Origin: Desulfobacterales bacterium
GTDB taxonomy: Bacteria; Desulfobacterota; Desulfobacteria; Desulfobacterales; JANQIE01
Length of the DNA: 46,070 nt
Direction of reading: 5' to 3'
Assembly: GCA_028282295.1 (NCBI GenBank)
Contig: JANQIE010000101.1
Coordinates: 1 to 46,070 of the forward strand
Below the pieces are notes generated by a model. The model did not search any database. It was not told where the DNA came from and saw only the letters and a list, made by a program, of their open reading frames with translations. Positions within the stretch are counted from its first letter, which is position 1; each line of letters starts with the position of its first letter. Made by a program: the position numbers and the translations under genes. Below, piece by piece: positions 1 through 8,141 of this stretch.

Positions 1-106
1 ACATGTCGCGGCGGTTACAAAACCGATCCTGCACATAATAGGTGTTCAGCGGGTCTTTGAGCCAAAGCACGTGGCTTAAAAAATATTTGGAATACCGCGA
101 TCTCAT
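1..106 (-). CDS. Start of an unidentified ORF running off the left edge
   Basis: An ATG at 106-104 follows immediately after the TAA stop of the DUF2169-like fragment (TAAATG), and 35 codons read open to the window edge (begins MRSRYSKYFLSHVLWLKDPL). The tight stop/start junction suggests translational coupling to the upstream ORF. The peptide is too short to recognise. If the upstream ORF is a pseudogene, this one may be either an intact downstream gene or part of the same decayed locus. Confidence 0.35.
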   Translation of the reverse strand, partial: MRSRYSKYFLSHVLWLKDPLNTYYVQDRFCNRRDM

Positions 107-346
107 TTACTCCTCGGATGCGATGGTGATAACGGTTTGCATGATCCCGGTGTCGGACGGATCGGGCAAAACAACGCCGGCGCGCCATACTAGGCTGACG
201 GTGCGTGCGTCCGGTTTGATGAAGGCGGTCTCCAAGTTCATGGTCAAAATTTCGGTTTTGGTGAAGCGTTTGATGTAGCACAAAGGCCGGGTGCCGGGCA
301 AACTAAATCGCAAATGTCTTGCAGGAGTCAAATGGGTCAGCACCAC
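107..346 (-). pseudogene. DUF2169-like C-terminal fragment, probably a remnant
   Basis: The 79-aa reading frame from a GTG at 346 contains a LPGTRP segment, then MNLETAFIKPDARTVSLVWR, which matches my memory of the C-terminal part of DUF2169 proteins (a small hydrophobic LP..P stretch, then a 'LDTV.I.PD.R...L.WRA' segment). DUF2169 proteins are accessory proteins of type VI secretion loci. The family domain is much longer, and reading upstream in the same frame gives low-complexity arginine/histidine-rich sequence rather than a domain. A frameshift or truncation near 347-370 is therefore likely. No other type VI gene is in the window. Assignment is by eye only. Confidence 0.35.
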
Positions 347-757
347 CGGTTCGTTCCGTGGGCGTTGGTGTGAATCTCTTCGGCAGCCGGGTCGGTGACA
401 ATGGCGGTCTGGCTGGAGGCGATCATCGGTTTTTTTGGGGGGGGCGCAAGGGGTGAAAAGGCAGGCGGTGCGGGATGCAGGATATTCATTGCCGTAATGG
501 GGCTGTCGGTGCCTGAATGCAGCCCTTGTCCGGCGTCGTGGGTGAAGCTGATAAACATATAGTCCCGAAAGTGCAAACAGTATTGAAAGTCACATGCAAC
601 GATCTGGCGAGCGATCGGTCAAAGAACCGCGATATGAATAACATTTCGTTTTTATCGCTAAAACAACGGCCAGGCTTTTTCTTCTATCTCTTTTATTTTG
701 AAATTACGCTGAATGGATACAACTATAATAGCGAAGAGCGGGTCTGTTATGCTATTG
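347..757. other. Stretch without a supported gene, with T7G8 homopolymer
   Basis: No convincing gene lies here. A minus-strand frame (576-337) runs through a proline-rich, low-complexity segment and contains adjacent homopolymers, T7 at 430-436 and G8 at 437-444, where slippage or sequencing error could shift the frame. It could be the decayed upstream part of the DUF2169-like gene. The 3' part (577-757) is AT-rich and follows the stop codon of the ABC permease on the minus strand. I see no clear terminator. Confidence 0.4.
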
Positions 758-1738
758 CTATTCGGTTTTGTAAGGTTTGCCGAGGCCGGCCGGGGCATTG
801 CCGGCAAAGAGTTTCAGCAGCGACTTTTTCCAGGGCGTGTTGCCGGCCCAAATCCGCGCCCGCTCACGCTGGGTAAAGTACATGATCATCAGGGTAAAAA
901 TCATCAAAGGAAAGGGCGCAACCTGAAACACCTGCGCCGGAATCGACGGGAACCAGCCCTGTAGATAAATACCGCTGATTTGCAAGAAAGCGAACAAGTA
1001 GGCGCCGATGGCGGCCTTGACCGGATTCCAGCCGCCGAAGATAACCAGCGCCAACGCAATCCAGCCGGTTCCCTCCGCCCCCTGCGGACGGCCCCAGCCC
1101 GGTTTGCTGGCCAGCGAAAAGGTCGCCCCGGCGATCCCTACAAACATCCCGCCCAGCAAGGCGCTGTAAAGTTGCAGTTTGCGTGGATCCATCCCCCGGG
1201 CATAGGCCGCCCACGGGTTTTCACCGACGCAACGCAGTTTGAGTCCCGCCGGGGTGCGGTATAAATACCACCAGCACAGCATAATCACCAGCAGCGACAG
1301 GTACACCGGCCAGGTGTGATCGAACAGAACCGCACCAACAAACGGCAGCTCCTTTAAAACCGGCACCGGCGCCGGTGCGGCCTGCGGGCCGGGCAGCCGC
1401 GAGTACGGATTGCCGAGAAAATACGCCAGGTCACGGGCGGTCAAGGTCAGCACAAACCCCACCGCCACCTGGTTCTGTTCCAGGTAGACGCTGAAAATCG
1501 CCACAAGCGCGGCCACGGTTGCGCCCACCAACGCCGCAACGGCAAACCCGAGCAACACGCTGCCGCTTTGGTAGGTCGTGACAAAGGCGACCATGGCACT
1601 GAGCAAAATAGTGCCGTCCAGCGACAGGTTGATCAGTCCTGCTTTTTCGGTGATCGTCTCGCCGATGGCGGCAAAAATAATCGGGGCTGCCCCGGCGATT
1701 ACACCGGCCAGCAGGATGCTGAAGCTGAATTCATCCAT
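758..1738 (-). CDS. BMP-type ABC transporter permease, second subunit (NupQ/YufQ-like)
   Basis: This 326-aa polytopic membrane protein belongs to the branched-chain/ribose-type permease superfamily (BPD_transp_2). Typical features are the N-terminal GAAPIIFAAIGETITEKAGL segment (family signature for the NupQ/YufQ branch), several hydrophobic helices, and a GGWNPVKAAIGAYLFAF segment near residue 240. It should form the inner-membrane channel with the permease encoded just upstream, whose 3' end it overlaps by 8 nt (1731-1738), a sign of translational coupling. It is the last gene of a four-gene importer operon (lipoprotein, ATPase, permease, permease), the same order as Bacillus yufNOPQ. Family knowledge suggests nucleosides or purines as substrate; the sequence alone does not prove this. 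Confidence 0.88.
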   Translation of the reverse strand: MDEFSFSILLAGVIAGAAPIIFAAIGETITEKAGLINLSLDGTILLSAMVAFVTTYQSGSVLLGFAVAALVGATVAALVAIFSVYLEQNQVAVGFVLTLTARDLAYFLGNPYSRLPGPQAAPAPVPVLKELPFVGAVLFDHTWPVYLSLLVIMLCWWYLYRTPAGLKLRCVGENPWAAYARGMDPRKLQLYSALLGGMFVGIAGATFSLASKPGWGRPQGAEGTGWIALALVIFGGWNPVKAAIGAYLFAFLQISGIYLQGWFPSIPAQVFQVAPFPLMIFTLMIMYFTQRERARIWAGNTPWKKSLLKLFAGNAPAGLGKPYKTE

Positions 1739-2804
1739 CGGGTTTCCTTTGTGGCGCCCGCAGTGACCGGCGCTTGCGCCAACCGTGCAAGGCCAGGGTG
1801 GCCAGGACCAGGGCCCCTTGTATCACCCCGCTTAACGAGCTGTCCAGTTGCAGCATCATGGGAAGCTGGATGCTGCCGACATTCAAGCAGGCAAAGAAAA
1901 ACGCCACGGCCGGCGCCAGCCACACATTGTAGTTGGCCAGCATCACCACCAGCAGGGCCAGGTAGCCGTAGTTGCTGGATATGGCCGGTATCAAGCGGTG
2001 GTAAACACCGGTAACCTGCATGTTGCCGGCCAGACCGGCAAACCCGCCGGCAAACAGCATGGCCAGCAACAGGTGATGGTCCGGTTTCAAGCCGAAAAGA
2101 AAGGCCGCGTTGCGATTGCTGCCGATGGCGCGTAAATTTAATCCGATACGGGTGTAGCGGAGCATGACGGCGGACACCACCACGGCGGCCACGGCAAAGG
2201 CGACGCCCGTGGGTGTCAGGCGCAAATGCGGCAACGTGCCGAGCCACAGTTCGGCGGGAAGTGTTTCGGTGCCGCTCATGGAGGCGACGCCGGGGCGCTT
2301 CCAGGGGCCGAAGATCAGCCACAGGATAATGCCTTGGGCCACGAAATTAAGGCCCAGGCCGGCGAAGATCTCATTGACCCCGCTGCGGGTTTTCAGGAAC
2401 CCGGCGATCACAGCCCATATCCCGCCGCCGATGATGCCGGCAACGAACGATGCCGCCAACACCCATCCGGGATGACCGCCATGCAGCCCCATCCGCAACA
2501 CCGCCGTGGCAAAAACGGCGCCCATTATCATCTGCCCCTCAATACCGATGTTCCAAAGCCCGATCCGGAAGGTATAGAGCAGGCCGCAGGCGCACAAGGT
2601 CAGAGGAATCCAGGCTTGCACCACGTGCGCAAATTTAACCCAGGAACCCAATGCCCCTTTGAAGATGTGAAAAAAAGCGTCCAGGGGAGGGGCCCCGGCC
2701 GCCAGCAAGATGACACAGGTAAAGCAAAAAACCGTGGCCACCGTGACCAGCAGGCTGTGTAGTAAACCGAGGAGCGTTTCGGGTTTGGCGGTAATCTCAG
2801 ACAT
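1731..2804 (-). CDS. BMP-type ABC transporter permease, first subunit (NupP/YufP-like)
   Basis: This 357-aa integral membrane protein has a first transmembrane segment at about residues 15-38 and a characteristic GLWNIGIEGQMIMGA segment near residue 84, the hallmark of the NupP/YufP group within the BPD_transp_2 superfamily. A conserved GINLRAIGSN-like motif (GLNLRAIGSNRNAAFLFG) near residue 220 corresponds to the cytoplasmic coupling region. It pairs with the shorter downstream permease (8-nt overlap) and follows the ATPase gene by 23 nt. Length is normal for the family. Substrate is probably a nucleoside or related compound by family association. Confidence 0.88.
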   Translation of the reverse strand: MSEITAKPETLLGLLHSLLVTVATVFCFTCVILLAAGAPPLDAFFHIFKGALGSWVKFAHVVQAWIPLTLCACGLLYTFRIGLWNIGIEGQMIMGAVFATAVLRMGLHGGHPGWVLAASFVAGIIGGGIWAVIAGFLKTRSGVNEIFAGLGLNFVAQGIILWLIFGPWKRPGVASMSGTETLPAELWLGTLPHLRLTPTGVAFAVAAVVVSAVMLRYTRIGLNLRAIGSNRNAAFLFGLKPDHHLLLAMLFAGGFAGLAGNMQVTGVYHRLIPAISSNYGYLALLVVMLANYNVWLAPAVAFFFACLNVGSIQLPMMLQLDSSLSGVIQGALVLATLALHGWRKRRSLRAPQRKPDG

Positions 2805-2827
2805 GATCTTCGCTGTTGCGTCCGCTT

Positions 2828-4288
2828 TTAATCGAGTTTGCCGGCAATGGCCCGGCCCAGGGCTTCAACACTGGTTTCGCAGGTTGGCACGTCTTTAATC
2901 AGCCGGCCATCGAAAAAAACCAGCACCCGGTCGGCAACCATCATAATCTCATCCAACTCGGCCGAAGAAAAAACAATACATGCATCCGCGTCGCAGTATT
3001 TTTGCAAATGACGCCAGACCCAATGACCCGATTCCAGATCAAGCCCGCGGGTGGGATTTTCCAGAAGTAAAAGTTTGGGGGTTGTCGGTAAAAAGCTGAG
3101 CAGCAACCGCTGTTGGTTTCCGCCGGAAAGCGATTCAACCCTGGTTTCACAGCGCCCTTTGATATTGAATGTGTCGATGCGGTCCCGGGCCTGGCGCACG
3201 GCTCGCGGTTTGTCGATCCAAAATCCACCGGCTTGCTGCAAGCTAAAATGCTCGCTGATGGTCAAACCGCTGATCAAGCCGTCTGCGAGACGCTCGGTGG
3301 GTACGAACGCTCCGCCATAACGCTTGAAATGGTGGTGCCCTTTGTCGTGAAGGGCGTGTTCACCGAATTGAACCTGCCCCTGAAGCGGCTGTTGCAACCC
3401 GGCGGCCACCCGCAGAAAAACCCCCTGACCGCTGCCCTCCAATCCGGCCAACCCCACAACTTCCCGCTGGCGGATAACCGCGCTGCAATTTTTTAGACCG
3501 GTGCGGCCCCCCATGGCGGATACCGCGCGCAATGTCAGAACCGGCACCCCCGGTTCGATGCGACCGCACTCGGGCGGGCAGGGGAGTTGACCAAACATCA
3601 TCCCCAACAGGGCGGACGCGTCGAACGGAGCGGCCATGGCGCCGGCGACCCGGCCTTGTCGCAGAACGGTAACATGGTCGCACAGTTGTTCAACATCTTC
3701 GAGCTTGTGCGATACCAGAATAACACTTTTGCCTTCCGCTGCCAGTCTTCGTAGCGCGGCGAATAAAATTTCTTTCTGGATGCTTGATATGCCGGTGGTA
3801 GGCTCGTCCAGCACCAGGACCTGAATGCCCAGCGACAAAAGCCGGATGATTTCCAATTGCTGGCGCTCACCAATGGTCAGGCTGCTCACGGCATCATCCG
3901 GGTGCAGGTTAAACTGCAGTTTCCGGGCAAACGATTCAACGCGGGACCGCAAGGTGTCCGCGGATCGCAATAACCCGCGGGTTTGTCCCAGCATAAAATT
4001 CTCCAGAACCGTCAGGGCGGGAAAGTCAAGGGGGTCCTGGTATAGCATGCCGACGCCCAGGCGTGCCGCCACTGCCGGATCGTCGTAGGCGACCTCGCGC
4101 CCGTCGAAGAGAATCCGGCCGCCGGTTTTACGGATGTAGCCGGCCAGTATTTTCATCAGCGTGCTTTTGCCGGCCCCGTTCTCGCCCAACACACCATGGA
4201 CGCTGCCGGGCGGCACATCGAGGTTCACCCCGTCATTGGCCCGCACGCCACCGTAGTGTTTATGAATGTCGATCAGTTTGATGTGCAT
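2828..4288 (-). CDS. BMP-type ABC transporter ATP-binding protein, two fused nucleotide-binding domains
   Basis: This 486-aa tandem ABC ATPase energises the importer. Domain 1 has Walker A GENGAGKST (residues 35-43), the signature SLTIGERQQLE and Walker B VLVLDEPTTG. Domain 2 has a degenerate Walker A (GLEGSGQG), an intact signature LSGGNQQR and a Walker B in which the usual Asp-Glu is Glu-Asn (LLLLENPTRGLD). Asymmetric sites are normal for RbsA/YufO-type double ATPases, where only one composite site hydrolyses efficiently. The gene starts 18 nt after the lipoprotein stop and is followed after 23 nt by the first permease gene, so all four genes read as one operon. Confidence 0.92.
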   Translation of the reverse strand: MHIKLIDIHKHYGGVRANDGVNLDVPPGSVHGVLGENGAGKSTLMKILAGYIRKTGGRILFDGREVAYDDPAVAARLGVGMLYQDPLDFPALTVLENFMLGQTRGLLRSADTLRSRVESFARKLQFNLHPDDAVSSLTIGERQQLEIIRLLSLGIQVLVLDEPTTGISSIQKEILFAALRRLAAEGKSVILVSHKLEDVEQLCDHVTVLRQGRVAGAMAAPFDASALLGMMFGQLPCPPECGRIEPGVPVLTLRAVSAMGGRTGLKNCSAVIRQREVVGLAGLEGSGQGVFLRVAAGLQQPLQGQVQFGEHALHDKGHHHFKRYGGAFVPTERLADGLISGLTISEHFSLQQAGGFWIDKPRAVRQARDRIDTFNIKGRCETRVESLSGGNQQRLLLSFLPTTPKLLLLENPTRGLDLESGHWVWRHLQKYCDADACIVFSSAELDEIMMVADRVLVFFDGRLIKDVPTCETSVEALGRAIAGKLD

Positions 4289-4306
4289 GGGGTTGTATCG
4301 CTTTTA

Positions 4307-5503
4307 CTACTTGGCGCTGCTCTGACCCTGCATGCCTTCAAGCAATTGCGACATGTACCAGACCTGCTTGTCGTCTGCGACTTCGCCGGCTTTGAGAAAA
4401 GCCCGGCCGTCCTGATAGTTCAGGGGGCCTTTGAACAGTTCGAGTTTGCCGCTGCCCAGTTCCTGGATAAAGGTATCCAGAGCGCTCTTTGCTGTTGCGG
4501 GCAGGGCCGCGCCGGCAACGAATCCGATGGCGCTGGTGTCATGGTTGTTGATGTCGTTCCAATCCGGATTCAGCCAAACCCATTTGGCCGCCCACTTGCC
4601 GTCGCGCGATGCTTTGACAAAATCGACATAGGACGGCCCCCAGTTAAAATAGGGGACACCCAGGCAGACATCATTCGCGCCTTCGCAGGCACCGACGTAA
4701 TCGTAGGGAATCGCCCAGACCGTTTTACCTTCATTGCGTTTCTGGGTGGCAACGACCACCGCCTCGGTGGTGTCGATCCCGGAAACCACAACATCATAAC
4801 CGGTATTGAAAAAATTCTGGGCCACCTGGGTTGGATCAGCGGTAACGCCGGGGATGTTGAACCAGAATCCGATCCAGGTAACTTGAAATTTCAGGTCATT
4901 GGGATTTTTCTTGCGGACATGTTCCCAGGCGTATTTGGCGCCCAGGTAGCAGGAGGCGGCCAGACGGCGGGTTTCTTCATTGATCAGCGGTCCTAGATAG
5001 CCGATTTTTCCGGTCTGGGAAGTCATGGCCGCGGCAAAGCCGGCCATCATTTTACCGTATTCCATGCGCCCCATGACGTTACTCAGATTTGCGGTGGCCT
5101 TGCCGGTCAAAACGTCATCACCCGAAACATGGATAAAATGGACATTCGGGTGCAGCTTGGCGGCTTCGCGGGTGCCGTCTTTCATGTCATCGGAGTTGCA
5201 AATGATCAGTGAGGCCCCTTTTTCCACCATGTCGTCCACCAATTGGGGAATGGTCACCCCTGCCCGGTCGGCCGGGTTGACCTTGTCGATGTAAATCATT
5301 TTGGTGTTCGGCACGTGGGCCTCTACATACTTGCCCCCCTCGTAGTGCGCCTGGCTCCAGCCATGATCGTTATACGGACCGACCAGCAGCATTCCGAACG
5401 TAAACGGTTTTTCAGCCTCCGGTGCCTCTTTGGGGTTGCATTGCAGCAACCCGATGGTAACCACAAGCACTAACAATAACGGTATAACCCATTTTTTTAC
5501 CAT
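4307..5503 (-). CDS. BMP family substrate-binding lipoprotein (PnrA/BmpA-like)
   Basis: This 398-aa periplasmic binding protein captures the substrate of the ABC importer. I chose the ATG at 5503 rather than a longer upstream frame because it is preceded by a GAGGAGGA ribosome binding site and begins a lipoprotein signal (MVKKWVIPLLLVLVVTIGLLQC). The FTFGMLLVGPYNDHGWSQAHYEG segment after the signal is the usual start of BMP domains (G...D.gw...h..G), and VVSGIDTTEAVV lies in the hinge region. The residue before the lipid-modified Cys is Gln, which is atypical for a lipobox, so lipidation is likely but not certain. A good sigma-70 promoter sits upstream. Confidence 0.9.
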   Translation of the reverse strand: MVKKWVIPLLLVLVVTIGLLQCNPKEAPEAEKPFTFGMLLVGPYNDHGWSQAHYEGGKYVEAHVPNTKMIYIDKVNPADRAGVTIPQLVDDMVEKGASLIICNSDDMKDGTREAAKLHPNVHFIHVSGDDVLTGKATANLSNVMGRMEYGKMMAGFAAAMTSQTGKIGYLGPLINEETRRLAASCYLGAKYAWEHVRKKNPNDLKFQVTWIGFWFNIPGVTADPTQVAQNFFNTGYDVVVSGIDTTEAVVVATQKRNEGKTVWAIPYDYVGACEGANDVCLGVPYFNWGPSYVDFVKASRDGKWAAKWVWLNPDWNDINNHDTSAIGFVAGAALPATAKSALDTFIQELGSGKLELFKGPLNYQDGRAFLKAGEVADDKQVWYMSQLLEGMQGQSSAK

Positions 5504-5534
5504 GTTCTCCTCCTCTTTGAGCAATGATCGTTTT

Positions 5535-5563
5535 TTTATAGATTTAAAGAATTGCAGGGTCAA
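5535..5563 (-). promoter_or_regulatory. Sigma-70 promoter of the BMP importer operon
   Basis: On the minus strand TTGACC (5563-5558) is followed after exactly 17 nt by TATAAA (5540-5535). It lies 32 nt upstream of the lipoprotein start codon, with the GAGGAGGA ribosome binding site between. It is among the best sigma-70-like promoters seen in the window. Confidence 0.65.
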
Positions 5564-5629
5564 GAAATAAGCTTGCAGCGTGATGGAACCAGGGCGCGCA
5601 ACAACGGTCCACAAAGGGCGTCGATTTTT

Positions 5630-6133
5630 ATGCGCACAGTTTTTGCTACCTCTTTTGATACGATGAGTATGATATTGAGCCATAAACGCCTGAACGAGCT
5701 CGATCTTTTCAAGGGGTTAACCTGTGCCGAGCTTGAAATTGTCGCCAGCGTCATGACCCTTCAGCCGGTTCAACAAGGCGATATCCTCACACGTAGCGGC
5801 AGCCTTGCGGATCAATTATATATCATAATTTCAGGTGTTTATATGATTTACTTTCGTCAAGGCCGAGCGTTCACACTGCAAAACAAAGGCAGCCTGATAG
5901 GCCGGTTCGATTCCCGGGGACCGTTGACGGTCGCAACCTTTATGTATACGTCGATTGCTCTGACAGATGGTCAAGTTCTGGCCCTGACGGCGCAAAAAGC
6001 CGCCACTCTGCTTGATGCCGAATCTGCCATCGAATCCAGATTAGTGCGAAATTACAGGCAATTATATAAAAAGCAGATGTCACTGTTCGGCATCGTCGTG
6101 AAGGAATCCAGGGAATCGGCGCCGAAGCGATGA
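5630..6133 (+). CDS. Cyclic-nucleotide-binding-domain-like protein without DNA-binding domain
   Basis: The protein (168 aa from the ATG at 5630, 157 aa from the ATG at 5663) has the start of a Crp-type sensor domain: LNELDLFKGLTCAELEIVAS, then a beta-roll with QGDILTRSGSLADQLYIIISG. The phosphate-binding cassette is degenerate: where FGE....R.A is expected it reads IGRFDSRGPLTVATF. After the helix (LVRNYRQLYKKQMSLFG) the protein stops, so there is no helix-turn-helix. It is unlikely to be a classic transcription factor and may bind another ligand or a protein partner. It is divergently oriented to the importer operon. The start is uncertain; AAAGGG 11 nt before 5630 is a weak ribosome binding site. 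Confidence 0.7.
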   Translation: MRTVFATSFDTMSMILSHKRLNELDLFKGLTCAELEIVASVMTLQPVQQGDILTRSGSLADQLYIIISGVYMIYFRQGRAFTLQNKGSLIGRFDSRGPLTVATFMYTSIALTDGQVLALTAQKAATLLDAESAIESRLVRNYRQLYKKQMSLFGIVVKESRESAPKR

Positions 6134-6315
6134 ATTGTGAAGTTGGGCTTGATCCTCGTGCCTATTTAATGCTATAGGCTGCGGTAATTTTTCGCCACTT
6201 GCAGGCTAATTTTCATCAGATCCGGGATCTCATCACAACAAGCCCAAAGTGATCTTCAAAACAAATTCAAAGATTATAACATGCAGTTTACTAGCGATGC
6301 GTAAGGAGGTTTTTC

Positions 6316-6726
6316 TTGAGCGGTTTAGAAGCGATTAGCGCCCATAATGGATGGATGATGGCGGTATTCGGCGGCAGTATCGTCTTTTCAGGTTTGGTTA
6401 TACTGTCGATAGCGATTACATTTTTTCCCAAAATTTTAGCCCTGCTGGATAAAAACGACGCCACGGCACCGGTTAAGAAGAAGCCGGCCAACGGCAAGCC
6501 GGCCGTGTCGACCACGCTATCCGATTATTGTCCCAGCGATATGCCGGCGGTGGTCAGGGCTTACAAACCCCTGATTGATCAACTCGAAGCGTCATTTGAA
6601 TTGACGGAACTTTACGCTCTGGCGCGTAAGCATCAACTGCCGCATCCCCACCTGACAATCAAATGCTTCCGCGAGGCCGGAATTTTGAATCCGCAAGGCG
6701 AAGGTCGCTTTAACTGGAACCCTTAA
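6316..6726 (+). CDS. OadG-like gamma subunit of a sodium-translocating decarboxylase
   Basis: The 136-aa product starts at a TTG (6316) preceded at good spacing by AAGGAGG (6303-6309). One transmembrane helix (about residues 14-38, MMAVFGGSIVFSGLVILSIAITFF) is followed by a short charged linker (KKKPANGKPA) and a C-terminal cytoplasmic part. In the family the gamma subunit anchors the alpha (carboxyltransferase) subunit to the membrane beta subunit. The adjacent beta subunit gene, 29 nt downstream, supports the assignment. The C-terminal domain (about 70-136, with LARKHQLPHPHLTIKCFREAG) is longer than in minimal gamma subunits and I do not recognise it. No alpha or biotin carrier gene is nearby. 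Confidence 0.65.
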   Translation: MSGLEAISAHNGWMMAVFGGSIVFSGLVILSIAITFFPKILALLDKNDATAPVKKKPANGKPAVSTTLSDYCPSDMPAVVRAYKPLIDQLEASFELTELYALARKHQLPHPHLTIKCFREAGILNPQGEGRFNWNP

Positions 6727-6755
6727 ATGACACACCCACAAGGATATCGTAAGAC

Positions 6756-7895
6756 ATGGATCTGTTAACCAACTTCGTTCAAAATACAGGCTACTTTAAA
6801 TTATTCGAAGATTTTCGTTTCCTGATCATGATCATCGTCGGCATCACGTTTGTCTATCTGGCGATCACCAGGCAATATGAGCCGCTTTTACTTCTTCCCA
6901 TCGGATTCGGCATGGTGGTGGGCAACATCCCTTTTTTCAGGGGCTTTGGTATCGGGATCTATGAACAGGGCAGTGTGTTTAACTACCTGTACTTCGGTGT
7001 CACCACAGGCTTGTATCCGTCTCTGGTGTTTTTGGGCCTGGGGGCAATGACCGACTTTTCTTCGCTACTGGCCCGACCCAAGTTAATGCTTCTGGGTGCG
7101 GCCGCCCAGATGGGGGTTTTCGGCACATTACTAGGCGCTTTGTTTCTCGGTTTCGCACCCAAGGAAGCGGCCTCCATCGCGATCATCGGCGGGGCCGACG
7201 GGCCAACCTCCATCTTTCTTACCGCCAAGCTCGCGCCGCACCTCATCGGCCCGATCGCCATCGCAGCGTATTCATATATGGCTTTGATCCCGGTTATCCA
7301 ACCGCCCATCATGCGTTTGCTGACCACTCGCAAGGAACGGGTCATCCACATGCCTGATCCGCGTGAGGTGAGTAAAAAAGAATTGATGGTGTTTCCGGTG
7401 GCCGGAATACTGATTTGCTGTTTACTGGCGTCAACGGCACTGCCTTTACTTGGCCCGCTATTTTTGGGAAACCTTTTAAAAGTTTCCGGGGTTACCGAAC
7501 GCTTGGCCGGAACGGCGCGCACAGCCATTGTTGATACAGCCACTATCATCCTGGGGTTTTGCGTGGGCGCCAGCACCCAGGCGGACGTATTCCTGACGAT
7601 CCATTCAATCAAAATTTTCTGCCTCGGTGCGGTCGCCTTTAGCGTCGCCACCGCCTCGGGTGTGATATTCGCCAAAATCATGAATATTTTCCTGAAAGAA
7701 AAAATCAATCCTTTGCTGGGCGCTGCCGGCGTCTCGGCTGTTCCGGGATCCGCACGTGAAGTTCATCTGGTTGGGCAAAAAGCCGATCCGACCAATTATT
7801 TGTTAATGCATGCCATGGCGTGCAACTCTTCGGGCGTTATCGGTTCAGCCATTGCGGCGGGGGTTTTGTGGAGCTTTATGCTGGGCGCAACCTAA
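6756..7895 (+). CDS. Sodium ion-translocating decarboxylase, beta subunit (OadB/MmdB/GcdB family)
   Basis: This 379-aa membrane protein is the ion-pumping subunit of biotin-dependent decarboxylases acting on oxaloacetate, methylmalonyl-CoA or glutaconyl-CoA. The motif GGADGPTSIF at about 145-154 is the family signature and includes residues of the sodium pathway. Helices cover most of the length, and a second conserved block with VHLVGQKADPTNYLLMHAM lies near residues 336-355. It follows the gamma-like gene by 29 nt and is closed by a strong terminator, so the two form a short operon. The carboxyltransferase and biotin carrier subunits must be encoded elsewhere if the complex is functional. 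Which acyl substrate is used cannot be read from this subunit. Confidence 0.9.
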   Translation: MDLLTNFVQNTGYFKLFEDFRFLIMIIVGITFVYLAITRQYEPLLLLPIGFGMVVGNIPFFRGFGIGIYEQGSVFNYLYFGVTTGLYPSLVFLGLGAMTDFSSLLARPKLMLLGAAAQMGVFGTLLGALFLGFAPKEAASIAIIGGADGPTSIFLTAKLAPHLIGPIAIAAYSYMALIPVIQPPIMRLLTTRKERVIHMPDPREVSKKELMVFPVAGILICCLLASTALPLLGPLFLGNLLKVSGVTERLAGTARTAIVDTATIILGFCVGASTQADVFLTIHSIKIFCLGAVAFSVATASGVIFAKIMNIFLKEKINPLLGAAGVSAVPGSAREVHLVGQKADPTNYLLMHAMACNSSGVIGSAIAAGVLWSFMLGAT

Positions 7896-7928
7896 GGGCT
7901 CGCGCAAAAATAGATACGCCATGAATGC

Positions 7929-7970
7929 AAAAGGGTTTCTTTTTACTTCAAAAAGAAACCCTTTTTTTGT
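7929..7970 (+). terminator. Rho-independent terminator after the OadG/OadB pair
   Basis: AAGGGTTTCTTTTT (7931-7944) pairs perfectly with AAAAAGAAACCCTT (7950-7963) around a 5-nt loop, extended by two A-T pairs, and is followed by a T-run. Being nearly symmetrical it could work on both strands, but there is no convergent gene. Confidence 0.85.
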
Positions 7971-8141
7971 GGTCTCACCTCAAAAGCGCTGTGTTTGATT
8001 GACGAGCCCGTCCAGGTTATTGTCGGAAAAGAGGTTTTTTAGCACACCCTTTGTATGTTATCCTGAGAAATATTGCCTGACCGTCTTGGCGCAAACGAAA
8101 TTTCACTTATAGATAACCTCTCTAACCTGGCGAACGACGCG

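Noticed and set aside
337..576. 79-aa minus-strand ORF rich in proline and alanine
   Set aside because: Low complexity, no domain, overlaps the DUF2169-like fragment in another frame; possibly part of the same decayed gene.
698..729. Plus-strand promoter TTGAAA...TATAAT
   Set aside because: Good boxes but 20-nt spacing, and no plus-strand gene follows.
6160..6179. GCCTAT/ATAGGC hairpin after the Crp-like gene
   Set aside because: Only six pairs with an 8-nt loop and a delayed T-run; too weak to call a terminator.
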